The position numbers and the translations under genes were made by a program. The notes beneath the pieces were generated by a model. That model was not told where the DNA came from and made no database searches. It saw only the letters and a list, made by a program, of their open reading frames with translations. A stretch of 64,000 bases of DNA from Pelobates cultripes. Lineage: Eukaryota > Chordata > Amphibia > Anura > Pelobatidae. The number at the start of each line of letters is the position of its first letter. Position 1 is the first letter of the stretch. Shown here in pieces: positions 1 through 11,904 of this stretch. The DNA lies in contig OW240915.1 in assembly GCA_933207985.1 (NCBI GenBank), forward strand, positions 270,753,858 through 270,817,857, given 5' to 3'.

Positions 1-39
1 AGGTTTTGCTAAGATGTATTTAAACCAGGAGGGGGGGGG

Positions 40-857
40 CAAAAGGGTGATAAAACATCAATCCAATTGTCCCCAAAACAAGGACAGAAGGTGCCTTTAG
101 CAAGTGTGTTACAAAATGATAAGCTTAGAGTCATGTCTACAAATGCTCGCAGTTCAGGGAATAAGATCCATGAACTTGTGGCAATAATGGCAACTGATAG
201 TGTAGATTTAGTTGCTGTTATTGAGACATGGTATAATGAGAAAAATGACTGGGACATAGCAATACCAGGGTACTCTTTATATAGAAAAGACAGGGAAGGC
301 AAGAAAGGGGGAGGGGTGGCCCTGTATGTAAAGGATAGCATAAAATATAGCATAATAAAAGTTAGTGAGGCGAACATAGAGTCCGTTTGGGTTACGTTAG
401 AATTTGGTAATCACACAGTAACTCGTGTAGGTGTGATTTATAGGCCCCCAAGACAAATTGAAGAGTTAGATAATCTACTAGTTGAGGAAATAGCTAAAAT
501 GACAATGAAGGGGAAGTTATCATCATGGGTGACTTTAATCTTCCTGATGTGAATTGGAAAACAAAAATAGCTGCTTGTGCCAGGAGCACACATATTCTAA
601 ACTCCCTACTGGGATTGTCTCTAAAACAAGTCGTTGAGGAGCCAACTCGTAAAAAGTCCATACTAGATTTAGTGTTAACAAATGGAGATTTGGTATCAGA
701 TATTACTGTAGGTGAAAGTTTAGGTTCGAGTGATCATCAGTCAGTGTGGTTTCATATAAGAACAATGACTGAGTCACACCACACAAAAACAAAAGTTTTA
801 GACTTTAGAAAAACAGACTTTTCTAAAATTAGAATATGTGTGAAGGAGTCATTATGA
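40..857 (+). pseudogene. CR1 ORF2 endonuclease domain (broken)
   Basis: N-terminal apurinic-like (EEP) endonuclease of a LINE ORF2, which nicks target DNA to prime reverse transcription. Visible motifs in order are an NK..E segment, the catalytic E in IETWYNEK, VIYRPP, GDFNLPDVNW and the SDH triad residue in GSSDHQSVW. A one-base loss in the G run near 510 (four Gs where the second copy has five) shifts frame just before GDFN, so the domain is split over two reading frames. A TGA near 856, probably from CpG decay, ends the second segment. No convincing ATG is visible; the frame opens from upstream next to the end of ORF1. Confidence 0.85.
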
Positions 858-2815
858 GACTGGAGCAATTTAAATGGAGTCCAAGAGAAATGGGATTATT
901 TAAAAGTTGCACTACTGAAGGCAACAGAAAATTGCATTAGGCTTGTCAGTAAAAGCAAAAAATTCAAGAAACCACTGTGGTACTCCGCAGATGTGGCCAA
1001 AATAGTAAAAAAAAACAAAAAGTTAGCATTTAGTAATTATAAAAAATCCCAGAGTGAGGAAGACAGAATGATCTATAAGATTAGGCAGAAAGAGGCTAAG
1101 CAAGATATAAGGGCTTCCAAATCACACTCATAAATAGCACAGTCAGTAAAAAAGGGGGACAAAACTTTTTTTAGATACATAAATGAGAAAAGAAAAGTAA
1201 AACAAGGATTAGTTAGATTAAAAACAAAAGAAGAAAGATATGTAGAAGAGGATAAAGGTCTAGCTGACTGCCTCAATGAATATTTTTGTTCGGTATTTAC
1301 AGATGAAAATGAAGGAAAGGGACCTCAGTTAAGAAAAAGGATAAATGAGTCATTTTACACGTGAGTTTACAGAGGAAGAGGTTCTATTTCCACTGTCAAA
1401 AGTAAAGACAAATAAGTCAATGGGACCTGATGGAATACACCCAAAGCTGTTAAAAGAGCTTAGTGGTGTACTAGCAAAACCATTAACAGATTTATTTAAC
1501 CAATCATTGTTAACAGGAGTAGTCCCAGAAGATTGGAAGTTAGCGAATGTTGTGCCCATTTACAAGAAAGGTAATAGGGAGGAGTCGGGCAACTATAGGC
1601 CAGTAAGCCTTACTTCAGTAGTAGGGAAAGTGATGGAAACCATGTTAAAGGATAGGATTGTTGAACATCTAAAACACATGGATTTCAAGATCAGAGACAA
1701 CATGGGTTTACTTCAGGGAGATCATGCCAAACTAATCTTATTGATTTTTTTGATTGGGTAACTAAAATTATAGATCAGGGTGGTGCAGTAGACATTGCTT
1801 ACCTAGATTTCAGTAAGGCTTTTGACACTGTTGCACATAGAAGGCTTATCAATAAACTGCAATCTTTAAGTTTGGATTCCAATATTGTTGAATGGGTAAG
1901 GCAGTGGCTGAGTGACAATCAACAAAGGGTTGTAGTTAATGGAGTATGTTCAAAGCTTGGGCTTGTCACCAGTGGGGTACCTCATTGATCTGTACTTGGA
2001 CCCATTCTCTTTAATATTTTTATTAGTGATATTGCAGAAGGTCTTGATGGTAAGGTATGTCTTTTTGCTGATGATACTAATATATGTAACAGGGTTGATG
2101 TTCCAGGAGGGATAAGCCAAATGGCAAATGATTTAGGTAAACTAGAAAAACGGTCAGAATTGTGGAAACTGACATTTAATGTGGATAAGTGCAAGATAAT
2201 ATTTGATAGAGTACAGAATATTTGATAGAGTCCTAACCTCAACATCTGAGGAAAGGGATTTAGGGGTGATTATTTCTGATGACATAAAGGTAGGCAGACA
2301 ATGTAATAGAGCAGCAGGAAATGCTAGCAGAATGCTTGGTTGTATAGGGAGAGGTATTAGCAGTAGAAAGAGGGAAGTGCACATGCCATTGTACAGAACA
2401 CTGGTGAGACCTCACTTGGAGTATTGTACACAGTACTGGAGACCGGATCTTCAGATGGATATTGATACCTTAGAAGGGCTACTAAACTGGTTCATGGATT
2501 GCAGGATAAAACTTACCAGGAAAGGTTAAAGGATCTTAACACGTATAGCTTGGAGGAAAGACAAGACAGGGGGGATATGACAGAAACATTTAAATACATA
2601 AAGGGAATCAACACAGTAAAGGAGGAGACTATATTTAAAAGAAGAAAAATTACCACAACAAGAGGACATAGTCTTAAATTAGAGGGACAAAGGTTTAAAA
2701 ATAATATCAGGAAGTATTACTTTACTGAGAGGGTAGTGGATGCATGGAAGAGGTTAACACAGTAAAGGAGTTTAAGCATGCGTGGGATAGGCATAAGGCT
2801 ATCCTAACTATAATA
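858..2815 (+). pseudogene. CR1 ORF2 reverse transcriptase and C-terminus (broken)
   Basis: Reverse transcriptase part of CR1 ORF2. The linker (858-1340) still reads as a Lys-rich region with stops near 1130 and 1362. Fingers and palm follow: KSMGPDGIHPKLLKEL near 1420, NYRPVSLTSV near 1590, LDFSKAFDTVAHRRL near 1805, TSGVP with a stop near 1985, and LFADDTNI near 2060, where both catalytic aspartates are kept. The thumb and C-terminal region carry the CR1-like RDLGVIISDD and LVRPHLEYCTQYWRP. Deletions of roughly 25, 12 and 20 bases relative to the second copy remove parts of the MHLGCKNP, ERVQRRATK and WNSLPAE segments. Confidence 0.85.
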
Positions 2816-2890
2816 TAAGTCCAGGGACTAATGAAAGTATTTAGAAAATTGGGCAGACTAGATGGGCCAAATGGTTCTTATCTGCCGTCA

Positions 2891-2921
2891 CATTCTATGT
2901 TTCTATGTTTCTATGTTTCTA
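2891..2921 (+). repeat. CR1 3'-terminal octamer repeats
   Basis: Four imperfect 8-bp units of the form ATTCTATG/TTTCTATG end the CR1 copy. In CR1 elements these octamers are the site where the element's own reverse transcriptase starts copying. The same end, preceded by a matching GATGGGCC(A/G)AATGGTTC block, closes the second copy near 25,259. Confidence 0.85.
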
Positions 2922-5680
2922 TTACTAAACGCTGATATTAAGCTGTACGCCAAACTCCTTGTATCCCGCATCAAATCGCTGCCTCCACAGCTAGTTTCAG
3001 CAGAACAAGCAGGGTTTGTCCCAGAATGGCAGATGGGGGACAACACCCGTCGGTCTCTAGACTTAATAGAATGGGCAAATATCAGTTCTCAAAAAGGCAT
3101 CTTCTTGGCTTTAGACGCTTTAGACACGAAGAAAGCCTTTGACCGTTTAAACTGGTTGTACATGGAAGCTGTGCTCTCGAGATTAGGTTTCTCCAACTCC
3201 GTTGTCAAAAGCATTATGGTCCTTTACTCCAACCCCACGGCAAAGGTTTTTAACACTGGCTTTTTGCCATCTGGGTTTCCAATTTCCATCTGAATGCACC
3301 AATAGTGTCCTCTTTCACCCATAATCTTTATTCTCTGCCTAGAACCTCTATTCCGCCACATCAAAACTAATAAGGCATTCACAGGACTGTAATTCCCGGC
3401 TGGGGAGAAAAAACTAGCGTTGTTTGTGGATGGCATTTTAATGTTTTTACAAGACTCGCTAAACTCCCTACCACCACTCCTGCGCCTATTTTAATTGTAT
3501 GGTCAGATCTCCTATTACAAAAATAACTCATCAAAAACCCAGGCGCTCCCCATAAACCTACCCTGTCAGATCAAACAACTTTTACAAAGCAAATATAACT
3601 TTGACTGGCGTTTTAAATCGCTGACATATTTGGGTATCAAACTTACAAACAACCTCCAACACCTATTTTGGGAAAATCACGTACGCCTACTTAAAAAGCT
3701 GCATACTCAATTGGAAGCATGGTGTCATGGCTTGGCAGAATTAATGTTGTCAAGATGATGGTTATCCCTCACATCTTATACCTTTTAGGACTGTCCCACT
3801 ACCTTTGCCTAAGAACACAAGACGTATGCAGAAACTTATAAACTCTCATGTTTGGAAAAAGAAACCCCCAAGAAACCCCCAAGGGTCATGACTTCCGCTT
3901 AGCGCAGGTGGTCTGGGAATCCCCTGTATATGTAATTATTACAGAACCTCGGTATTAGCACAAGGCAACGACCTTCTATTAAAACTAACAGATCTGGCAT
4001 GGCTGCCCATGGAAAATGCATGCATTTCCTCTGCTTCTTTAGTAAACCTACTCTGGACTAACACTGGCTCTATCCCCCACCTAGGGCTGTCCAGTACAAA
4101 GTTCTTGCTCAAGGCATGGAAATAATGGAGCGCTAGGCCCAATTATACTACTGAAATGTGCCCCAATTCAGGCTCCTCAAGCACTATCACCTGACCTCTA
4201 AGTGGGATCTTGGAGCGCAATGGGCATTGAAAAAATCTCCGACCTGTATGATTCACGGGGAATTAAACAATTCCTGGAGCTGCAAACAGCATTTTCGTTA
4301 TCTCCAAGGGAACTGTTTACATACATTCGCATTAAAAGTATCCTTCTTTCCAAGCAAACACTCACCCAGTCCCAGGCACTCCCACTTATATGCAGTATAT
4401 GCAAAAGGTGCAACTAACCTAAAATCCTTGTCCATATGCTATTCAGCTATTAGCAACCCATGGGAGGAACAAAAATTGCCCTATATGTTAAGCTGGGGAA
4501 AGGAACTGCGTAAAATGTTCCCATTCTCAAACTGGTTATCGGCAGCTTCCAAAAGCTTATCCTTGTGGGAAGCACATGCCAAACTGATGATGAGATGGTA
4601 CTTGGTACCTCTTCAAATCTCACAAATATATAAAGGTACCAGCCCAGCCTGTTGGAGATGTCAAAAAGACTCTCAAAAGCTTCTCTCAGTCATATGTTCT
4701 GGGAATGCTCAACTCTAAAGCAGTTTTGGAATTCAATAGCAGACCAAATAGATAAAGCTTCTGGGATAACTCTGCCCAGACTGCCTGAATATTATCTGCT
4801 CCACATTATCCCAGACCTTGAATCCATGCCAAATAGAACAATGATATTGAATCTCCTTGTAGCAGCAAAAATTAGCATTGCCCATCACTGGAAAAGTACT
4901 CTCTCCTTACCTATGAAAGAAATAATTCAAAGAGTAGATTCCATATGCTTATATGAAAAATAACCTTGAACATACAGGGTAAACTGCTCTCCCATCAACA
5001 ACAGTGGGAAGCTTGGGATGAGGTTCTGGATCAATTCCTTCATCAGACTTAACGCGCTTTACCTATAACCAAGGGGTATTTTACTGTTTAGGGTGCTGAT
5101 TGAGCGACTGTGTGTATTGCACTCTTCCTGAATATATATCAAGGCCACAACTGAACATGATAGTGCCAGTCCAAGTGTAGACCCATCAGCTAGACTTTTT
5201 GCCTCTGAGCTTGTGGACATACTCTCAATTGAACTTCTGGAGTGAAAACAACCTTGTTCCCCCCCTCTTTTTATGTGATGATACTACACTTTTACTACCT
5301 TTGTTTTAAAATTAAAGTAATGGTACATATCACGTTCCAATGTGAAGAAGTACGATGTAAACGACAATGTGTAGATCATACAATAAGGCTACTATGTGTC
5401 AATCTCGTTGGCTCTGCAGACTCGGTACGCATCAACAGTCGGCAAGCTGATATTGCTAGGTCACAATTCTTATATAATACTTACGCTTATGTATGATGTG
5501 ACTGACGGTTGTCTCCATCTATGTAAAAACTGTACGATTGTTTCCCTTCCAAGCTATATTAATTGTATGTACCTACGGCTAAATGTAAGGAATACTGTGT
5601 TTACTAACAGCTCTTTCTTTCTGTTATGGTTTCTCTTATACTATAAACCAATAAAAAATATATATTGAAAAAAATAATAA
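2922..5680 (+). mobile_element. 5'-truncated L1-clade LINE
   Basis: A 2.7-kb fragment of an L1-clade (possibly Tx1-like) LINE lacking ORF1, the endonuclease and the start of RT. It begins inside the RT fingers directly at the CR1 3' end and runs through the RT, the L1-type C-terminal zinc-knuckle segment, a 3' UTR of about 600 bp, and an A-rich end containing AATAAAAAATATATATTG near 5650. Truncation at the 5' end is normal for LINEs that stop reverse transcription early. Many stops and frameshifts indicate an old copy. Confidence 0.85.
2925..5050 (+). pseudogene. L1-clade ORF2 fragment (reverse transcriptase to C-terminus)
   Basis: Degraded L1-type ORF2. In order: SAEQAGFVPE and DNTRRSLDLIEWA near 3000-3070, the first catalytic Asp region KKAFDRLNWLYMEAV near 3130, a damaged CPLSP box near 3310, and FVDGILMF near 3425, where the second Asp of the usual F-A/V-D-D box is Gly. 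TYLGIKLTNNLQHLFW lies near 3625. The C-terminal segment has CWRC near 4640 and HMFWEC near 4690, the L1-family CxxC...H...C knuckle, followed by a recognisable tail to about 5050. A 9-bp tandem duplication (TTAGACGCT/TTAGACACG) near 3112-3130 adds residues before the first catalytic motif. At least eight frame breaks. Confidence 0.8.
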
Positions 5681-5697
5681 ACCAAGTCAGGAGCAAA

Positions 5698-5870
<173 letters not shown>

Positions 5871-8870
5871 AAATTTACAGAATCAAAGCATGTATCCATA
5901 GAATTAATCAAACACTCCCAAAGAGGTTAATCCACAAAAGGATCCTAACCAGATATAAAGTAGGTTGTATAGCCATTAATAGATACACCCAATAATAAAG
6001 CATTTAACAGCAGTCATGTCATATAACAAAATTTGAAAAAAATACAATATATATATATTTTCATAAGAAACTTTGTTACTTAATGCAAGTGATGGGTTAT
6101 TTCTAAGTTCTCACAAGTAGGCAGCTACTTCACCATCAATGTGTTTTAAATTAGTATTTATACATCAAAACTCATTGACGTACATTTCTACTCAACTTTC
6201 CTTTTCATTTGGGAATTTTTCTGAATCATAATGTTTCTATAATGTTTCATGCTAGCCCACAACTAAATATTTACACTTATATCTGACATCAGCTGTTCTC
6301 TATAAACCAACCAATTGTGCAATATAAGTTTCCCATATCTGTTGACTGTACATAGGAAATAATGCTGATCAAATCTCGTGTGATACAGTTTATGAATCAT
6401 TTTACTGTAACAACTAAAAATGTTGATTTGTTAATGTCTTTGTGGCTCAATAATTGAAACCTCGAACATCCTTTTGGCATGTGCAGAGTCCCTGAGGATA
6501 AGCAAAATTTCTCCAGAGAAAACTTTCTCTATCCAGAAAGCACGTATCTATCTAAAAACTTTCCGTGGTTGGCATATTTCTCTCCATGTATAATAGATAA
6601 AAGAAACAAAAATGACTTAAAAAAGGAAATCAAAATACATTGTATTAAAGCGACCCAAAACTGAGCACCTATATACAAATTAAATAAATGTGGTAAGTCC
6701 GTTGAGAAGTGCCTCTCAACATCATTAGCAAAAAAAAGGATAAGCCATTATTGGCTGGCTTTCAAACCAGCGTATCGCAGTCCCGGAAGAGCAATCCGGA
6801 ATTCTCAATTTATGGGCTCTCTAGCCAATGGATTATTTCTTTAGAACTTTTTTTTATTGTGTGTATTTTTTTTTTAATAGAATTTTTTATATAACTTATT
6901 TAGTTGCATGGCAATTGTTTTCATTTAATATATTTTTGGCTCTATTTTCATGGGCAAAACATGAAGATACCTATGTCAAGATTCAGGTTAAGCATGTCAA
7001 ATATTCAACCACAAAAATCCACGTGTGTCTACATCTGTTTCAATGTTATTATCATGTTTTTGATTGAAGAGTGAACTATCTTTAATATCTATTTGTGTGT
7101 GTTAACATCTGTGAAAAATGGTCATATCTATCATCAGACCTTTCATAGATCTGAATTAATATTTCCCTTTGGCATTATTGGGAGCTGAATGCTTGTAGTG
7201 TGATATTCAGTGAGTTTTGACCAAACATGTTGGTTCTTGATATTGTATAAGGCTGACACGACTGATTTCATGATAAGACTGTTAAGATATATACATAATA
7301 TGCTCAGTTATTTATTTGAAGATATTGTATGTTTCACTATTATTTCATCTAGTCATCCAATTCAGACACAAAAGAAAAGTTTTCTTTGCCTGAACCAATA
7401 TTTTTTTCTTCTTTCTTGGGCCTCAATTTAATATGCTTTCTAAATGATTCAATACTCTTTAAATATTTTCCAAATGATTTAACTACAAAAATTCCCATAG
7501 ACTTTAATGATGACTCTAGTAGATAAATCACTTTTACATATTTCTAACATTATTGAATCATTTAGAAAGCTAATTGAGGACTTGGTTGGTCCACATTTGC
7601 CAATTAACACAGGAAGTTAGTTCATCCGAATGCTTTTCAAAAATCTTTTCATTAACAAAATAAGAGTAGCGGTATGCTCACTTGCTAGCAATACCAGGCT
7701 TCATACCACTACCTTACTCTAAATTCTCATAACTCTAAATATCCCTTTTCCATGACCCAAACCCTTAACCTGATTAGGAATAATTTACTACTGAGACCAG
7801 CTAACAGTGACTTAATCTTAGCAGCATCATTAGAAATTGGGCAATAGTAATGTAATGCCTTGAGGGTTCTACTGAACACAACTACAATTCAATATTAATA
7901 GTTGGCATTGAAACTCATTGTTCTGGCAATGGTTTAAATTTATACATTGGTACAGGACAACAGGGAGGACAGTCAAAGCTACACAAAACATAACTATGGA
8001 AAACAGTTAATGTAGAATAATTGTTGGCTATGTATTTTATTTTGAGAGACACAATTATTTTTTTCAAAAATGTATTGAATGATAGGAACAGCAGCAGAAG
8101 CGTGAGTATCTACATCATCATACATCGGTTTGTATGTTGGTAATGGTTTTAATGTTAAAGTGTGGATTGCTGTTTGTTATGTAGAGGCCTATGTGATGCA
8201 TGCAAGTGAGCCTGTAAACTGGTTCACATTTGTGTGCTGTGGTTAAGCAGTGGAGGAGACAAGGGGTGTTTACACACCAGCTGGCGGCAAAGCTATTACA
8301 TTAGTAACAGGATATCTGGAATGTGGAATATCACTCACTGTAGTAGTAGTGGAAGCTGTGCAGTTGAAAGTCTTGGGTGGTGGAGTGTCTGTGGGGTGTA
8401 GGCATACACGGAAGGCAAGCAAGCACGTATACTTGCACTGTATCAGGGATAGGCAACTGCCATTTCCACTTGGTCAGTAAAATAGTGCTCAATGAGTATT
8501 CTTATATATACTCTGGAATCAGATGTAGAATAGCATTGCCCAAATACTATACTAGCAATGAAGGTAGTATGGTGGAAGGGGGCAGTTGAACATATATAAA
8601 AATGTTTTTTAAAAAAGTAATCAGGATTGGATAGACCCTGTGCAAATCAAATCAAAATTAGGAGCGGATTCTCCATTTAGAACCAACTCCTTTCTATTTC
8701 ACTTTACCACCACAAACGAGTGAATACAAACAAAATTCATTTGTTCCTTCTTTGTTCACTTCGTTATTACTTGTTCATTTGTTATTTACATGAATGAATG
8801 GGACAATGTTTATTCTATAGTGTCTATTGCTGCAATGTAGTGTGAGCAGGATTAAATCCCTTCTCCCACC
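5871..8870. other. AT-rich DNA without a recognisable gene
   Basis: Three kilobases of AT-rich sequence with short open frames only. No domain, splice-bounded exon, RNA gene or transposon terminus stands out. The stretch near 8440-8470 (GGGATAGGCAACTGCC) loosely resembles the terminus of the hAT foldback family seen at 35,098 and 59,149, but it is too short to call. Confidence 0.6.
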
Positions 8871-8874
8871 AGGA

Positions 8875-8951
8875 AGACCCTAATATTGTAAAGCGCTGCG
8901 GAATTTGACGGCGCTCTATAAATATCATAATAATAATAATAATAATATTAA
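8875..8951 (+). mobile_element. L2-type LINE/SINE 3' tail with TAA repeats
   Basis: The segment GTAAAGCGCTGCGGAATTTG followed by GGCGCTCTATAAATA and a run of AATAAT is the stereotyped 3' end of L2-group LINEs and SINEs that borrow it in fish and amphibian genomes. Only the tail is recognisable; the upstream border is unclear. Similar tails end the L2 copies at 28,563 and 58,137 (minus strand) and near 61,575 (plus strand). Confidence 0.7.
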
Positions 8952-9295
8952 TGGTTATCTAGGCCTCCCTTCTATCAGTTGGGGCCATTGTTAGTGGCCC
9001 CAGACAGACTGATGAGCAGCACTGAAAGTTAACTCTACATACAGCCCTTTAAATCTATTGAGAACACCGTGGCTGAGCATTCATGCTCAGGCACAGTGAT
9101 TCCAGGGTCACAGGTTAGTAAAGGGAATATTGCTTGCCTGCTGCCTAGCAGGGATCACAGTGTAATTGGCTGGGAAAGCATGATTCATTCACTATTACAG
9201 GAAAAAGTTCATGCAATACTGAATAAAGCCAGTAGATGGCAGCAACATGTCCCTCTCTACTGTTTTAACTATGAAACCCATCTGATATTAGATGA

Positions 9296-9512
9296 GGGTT
9301 TCCTTGGGGTTAGGGGTATGGTAGGATTAAAGTTAGTGTTAGGGCAAGATTAGGGATAACTGTAAGATAAGGTTAATGCTGGGTTTTGGTTAATGTTATT
9401 TTAGGGTTATGGATAGTGTAGGGTTATAGTTAAGGTTAGAGTTTAGGGTTAGGGTTTAGGGTTAGGGGCTAGGATTAGGGTTAGGAGTTAGGGTTTAGGT
9501 TTAGGGTTTGAA
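9296..9512. repeat. Degenerate telomere-like TTAGGG tract
   Basis: Roughly 215 bp built from GGGTTAG-like units. The right third (9430-9510) is densest, with repeated TTAGGGTTAGGG and TTTAGGG variants, and units become more diverged to the left. The G-rich strand is the plus strand throughout. It resembles an interstitial telomeric sequence, either an old chromosome-end or repair relic, or a telomere-like microsatellite. Confidence 0.8.
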
Positions 9513-9889
9513 TTACCGAAGTTCCGCATTGCCGAAGTTGCTCATTGCAGACACATTTTTTTACTTACCCAAATTTCCAAACCAGATTTTTTTCCCATGC
9601 ACATCCTTAATAAGGATATAGCATATGGACATATTATAGGGAAATCCCTTGGACATGAGCTCGTTATTGGAAAATTGAGCAAAACAGAACTGAAAATGGA
9701 GACCATAAAGGAAAATTAAAATCTGGAAATAAATGACAGAATACAGCATTGGATATCAGATAAAGGCTCAAATAGCACAATATCCAGATAGAGTCCATTG
9801 CAAATAAGGAATTAGCTGAACCGGAAAAGTCGGACTGTCCAAGCATGTGACATCCCACCTAGCTAGCACCCAGAGTAAGAAGTAGTGTA

Positions 9890-10735
9890 GGCAACACATG
9901 GTGGACAAAGAGGGTGGCATCACTATTCTAAATAGGCATGGTCACCTTCCAGCCCCCTGCCTGTACCAAGACAGGCATCTATAACCCACAGACTCGAGGC
10001 CTCTGAGAGTCCAAGTCCATCCCTTTGTGGGAGAAACAGAAGACCTTGGTGTTCCGTAGCCGCCCATGATGGGTAGTCTTCCGTCCGTGTGGATGATGCG
10101 TCAGAGGGAACCTCCTCATGGCCTTCAGCCTAGGTGGATGGATGTTGTAGAGGGCAGATTGTTGTAGAGTACCTGTGCATGAAGGAACCCTGCTCATTTC
10201 CCAACTGCTGCCTCGCCTGTTCTCCTCCTGTGTCGCAGGTAGTGTGTAGCGCTTCTCCAAATTATCCCAGAAGCATGAGAAAATGCCTTAAGGCCATTGC
10301 AGATACTTCTCCAGTAGGCCTTGAAGATCCTTGGACACGTGCAAATGGCAGGTCTGCCATCTTTATGCTCCATGCCATGTCTGGAGTGTAGGCAGTGATA
10401 TGACTCAAGCAAGAACACAGGTGCATATAGCCAGCCAGGGGAGGCTGGAATAACCCCCACCGGTCCAGAGTGGTAGTAGCAGGGCTGTATCCACCGCTGG
10501 GAGGTTGGCCACCCCTCTCAGATGCCTGGTGCCCACCTTGATAGGCGGCAGAATGATTCAAGATGAGTGCATTGTTCGATAGTGAGATTCAGGCTACTGC
10601 AGTCTCTTCTTGCCATGAGGACCAGCTCATAGTCAGACCAGACTGAGTTAGGAAAGTTTATGTGCTGTTTAAGCCTGATTATAAGCTCTTGGATGCCGGA
10701 ACTTGAGAGTCAGGACCCGCCCTTTATTACCAGTT
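9890..10735 (-). mobile_element. Unclassified GC-richer repeat, member 1
   Basis: A GC-rich island inside AT-rich DNA. The part at 10,430-10,530, including ACCCCCACCGGTCCAGAG, is similar in the same order and orientation to 27,135-27,235, so both are probably copies of one dispersed repeat. On the minus strand it includes a short frame with KMADLPFARVQG, reminiscent of the 5' or ORF1 region of a LINE, but I cannot assign a clade. No intact coding region. Confidence 0.35.
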
Positions 10736-10789
10736 ATAACATTTTATTCACAGTTATGTTATGTTTGGTATATATATATATATATATAT

Positions 10790-11600
10790 TGTGACGGAAC
10801 GCTGGCACTCCGACTGAGTACCTCCGCCAATTGATGCTTCTTGTGCTCGCTGAGGACTCCAAGCACTCCAACCGACACCATCAGCACTGCAGACGCCACT
10901 TCCAGCGATGCAGCTGCGCCGGGGTCTCGCTGTCTCCACCCACCCTGGACCCAAGGCCAGGATCCAGCTTCCAGTGGGTTAACCTCTCTTTCCCCAGAGA
11001 GCAGGAACAAGCTCTTAGCAGAGCTTAGTGAATATACCCTGGGGAGTATAGTGAATATAGCAATCCCCAGAGTGTAGTTTTCCAATCCCCCAAACATGAG
11101 CCAAGGCTTAATGCTGGAACAAGACTTTATTGGAAGTAACAACAACAGGTATTCAAACTACAGTTTCTTTTATGCCCTGCTCCCATGCAGGGGAGGGACA
11201 CACACGTTATCTACAGTAGCCAATAAAACAGAGGTTACAGCCCACACAAAATCCTCCCCTCTGCCTGTGATTCAATTATCTTATGCAATAGAAGATTCAA
11301 TTATCACAGGTAGGAAAAAATACAGTTTTTACAGCATATTCATAACTTCTAAAATATACATCACATTCACATAAAAATCCAATCAGGGAAACAACATATC
11401 AAAAAATGGCATGAATCAGACCAGGGGTTCAGAAGTTAGTAAAATATCTTTTGGGGCCTGGCTGGCCACATGGCTATCTGGCCCAAACCAGTTTTATAGA
11501 GCCCTCTATCCTGGAGACAATGGGGAACATAATCCACTTATATCCAGGGATAGAGGCAGACTCCATTGAGCACATGCTCCCAGTAAAACACAAAAGGATA
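10790..11600 (+). mobile_element. LTR-like repeat family, copy 1
   Basis: Begins with TGTGACGGAACGCTGGCA just after a TA microsatellite (10,769-10,789). A reverse-oriented relative lies at 29,598-30,153. Shared blocks are the opening (CTGGCACYCCGACTGRGTACC), a middle (CTCCAAGCACTCCA, GCCGACACCA) and CACAAAATCCTCCCCTCTGC followed by an AT-rich end. A TG start, a promoter-like GAATAAAAGAGGC in the relative's plus strand and the length of about 550 bp or more fit a long terminal repeat, but the right border of this copy is not clear. It ends near the start of the DIRS element. Confidence 0.5.
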
Positions 11601-11904
11601 CAAAAATATATATACATTTCTCCTTGTGGTTTTTAAACTTTACTTGACTTTCAGTTTTGCTTCTGAATTTTGATAGGATGTGGATTTGGATCTTTTGACA
11701 TTTCTTTTGATTCCCATTATAGTATGGATTCTCCCTTTGCCTCTGCAAGATCCCTCTCTAGAAAACATAGGTGAACCAATAACTTTTTATATTCAGGGGG
11801 GTTTAAAAGAGTGCCAGATTGAGCCTGTAATTTATGTTTCTATATGGCTTTGTTTCAGCCACAGCAAACAATGGGATTCACCCCCAAGAAAATCAAGGGA
11901 TAAA

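Larger units (their letters stand above)
1..2921 (+). mobile_element. CR1-type LINE, copy A (left edge cut by window)
   Basis: A non-LTR retrotransposon of the CR1 group that enters from the left edge. It carries an endonuclease domain, a reverse transcriptase with an intact FADD catalytic box, and a 3' end of repeated ATTCTATG/TTTCTATG octamers, which is the terminal pattern known for CR1. The first 40 bases match the end of ORF1 in the second CR1 at 22.7-25.3 kb. The copy is dead: single-base losses in G and C runs, stops near 856, 1130 and 1362, and small deletions near 2200, 2470 and 2745 relative to the second copy. Shared stretches differ at only a few percent of positions, so both belong to one subfamily. 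The L1 fragment starts directly after the octamers. Confidence 0.9.

Noticed and set aside
10759..11145. 128-codon minus-strand frame near the LTR-like repeat
   Set aside because: Ends in an Ile-Tyr run from the TA microsatellite and overlaps repeat DNA; the related copy at 29.6 kb does not preserve it.
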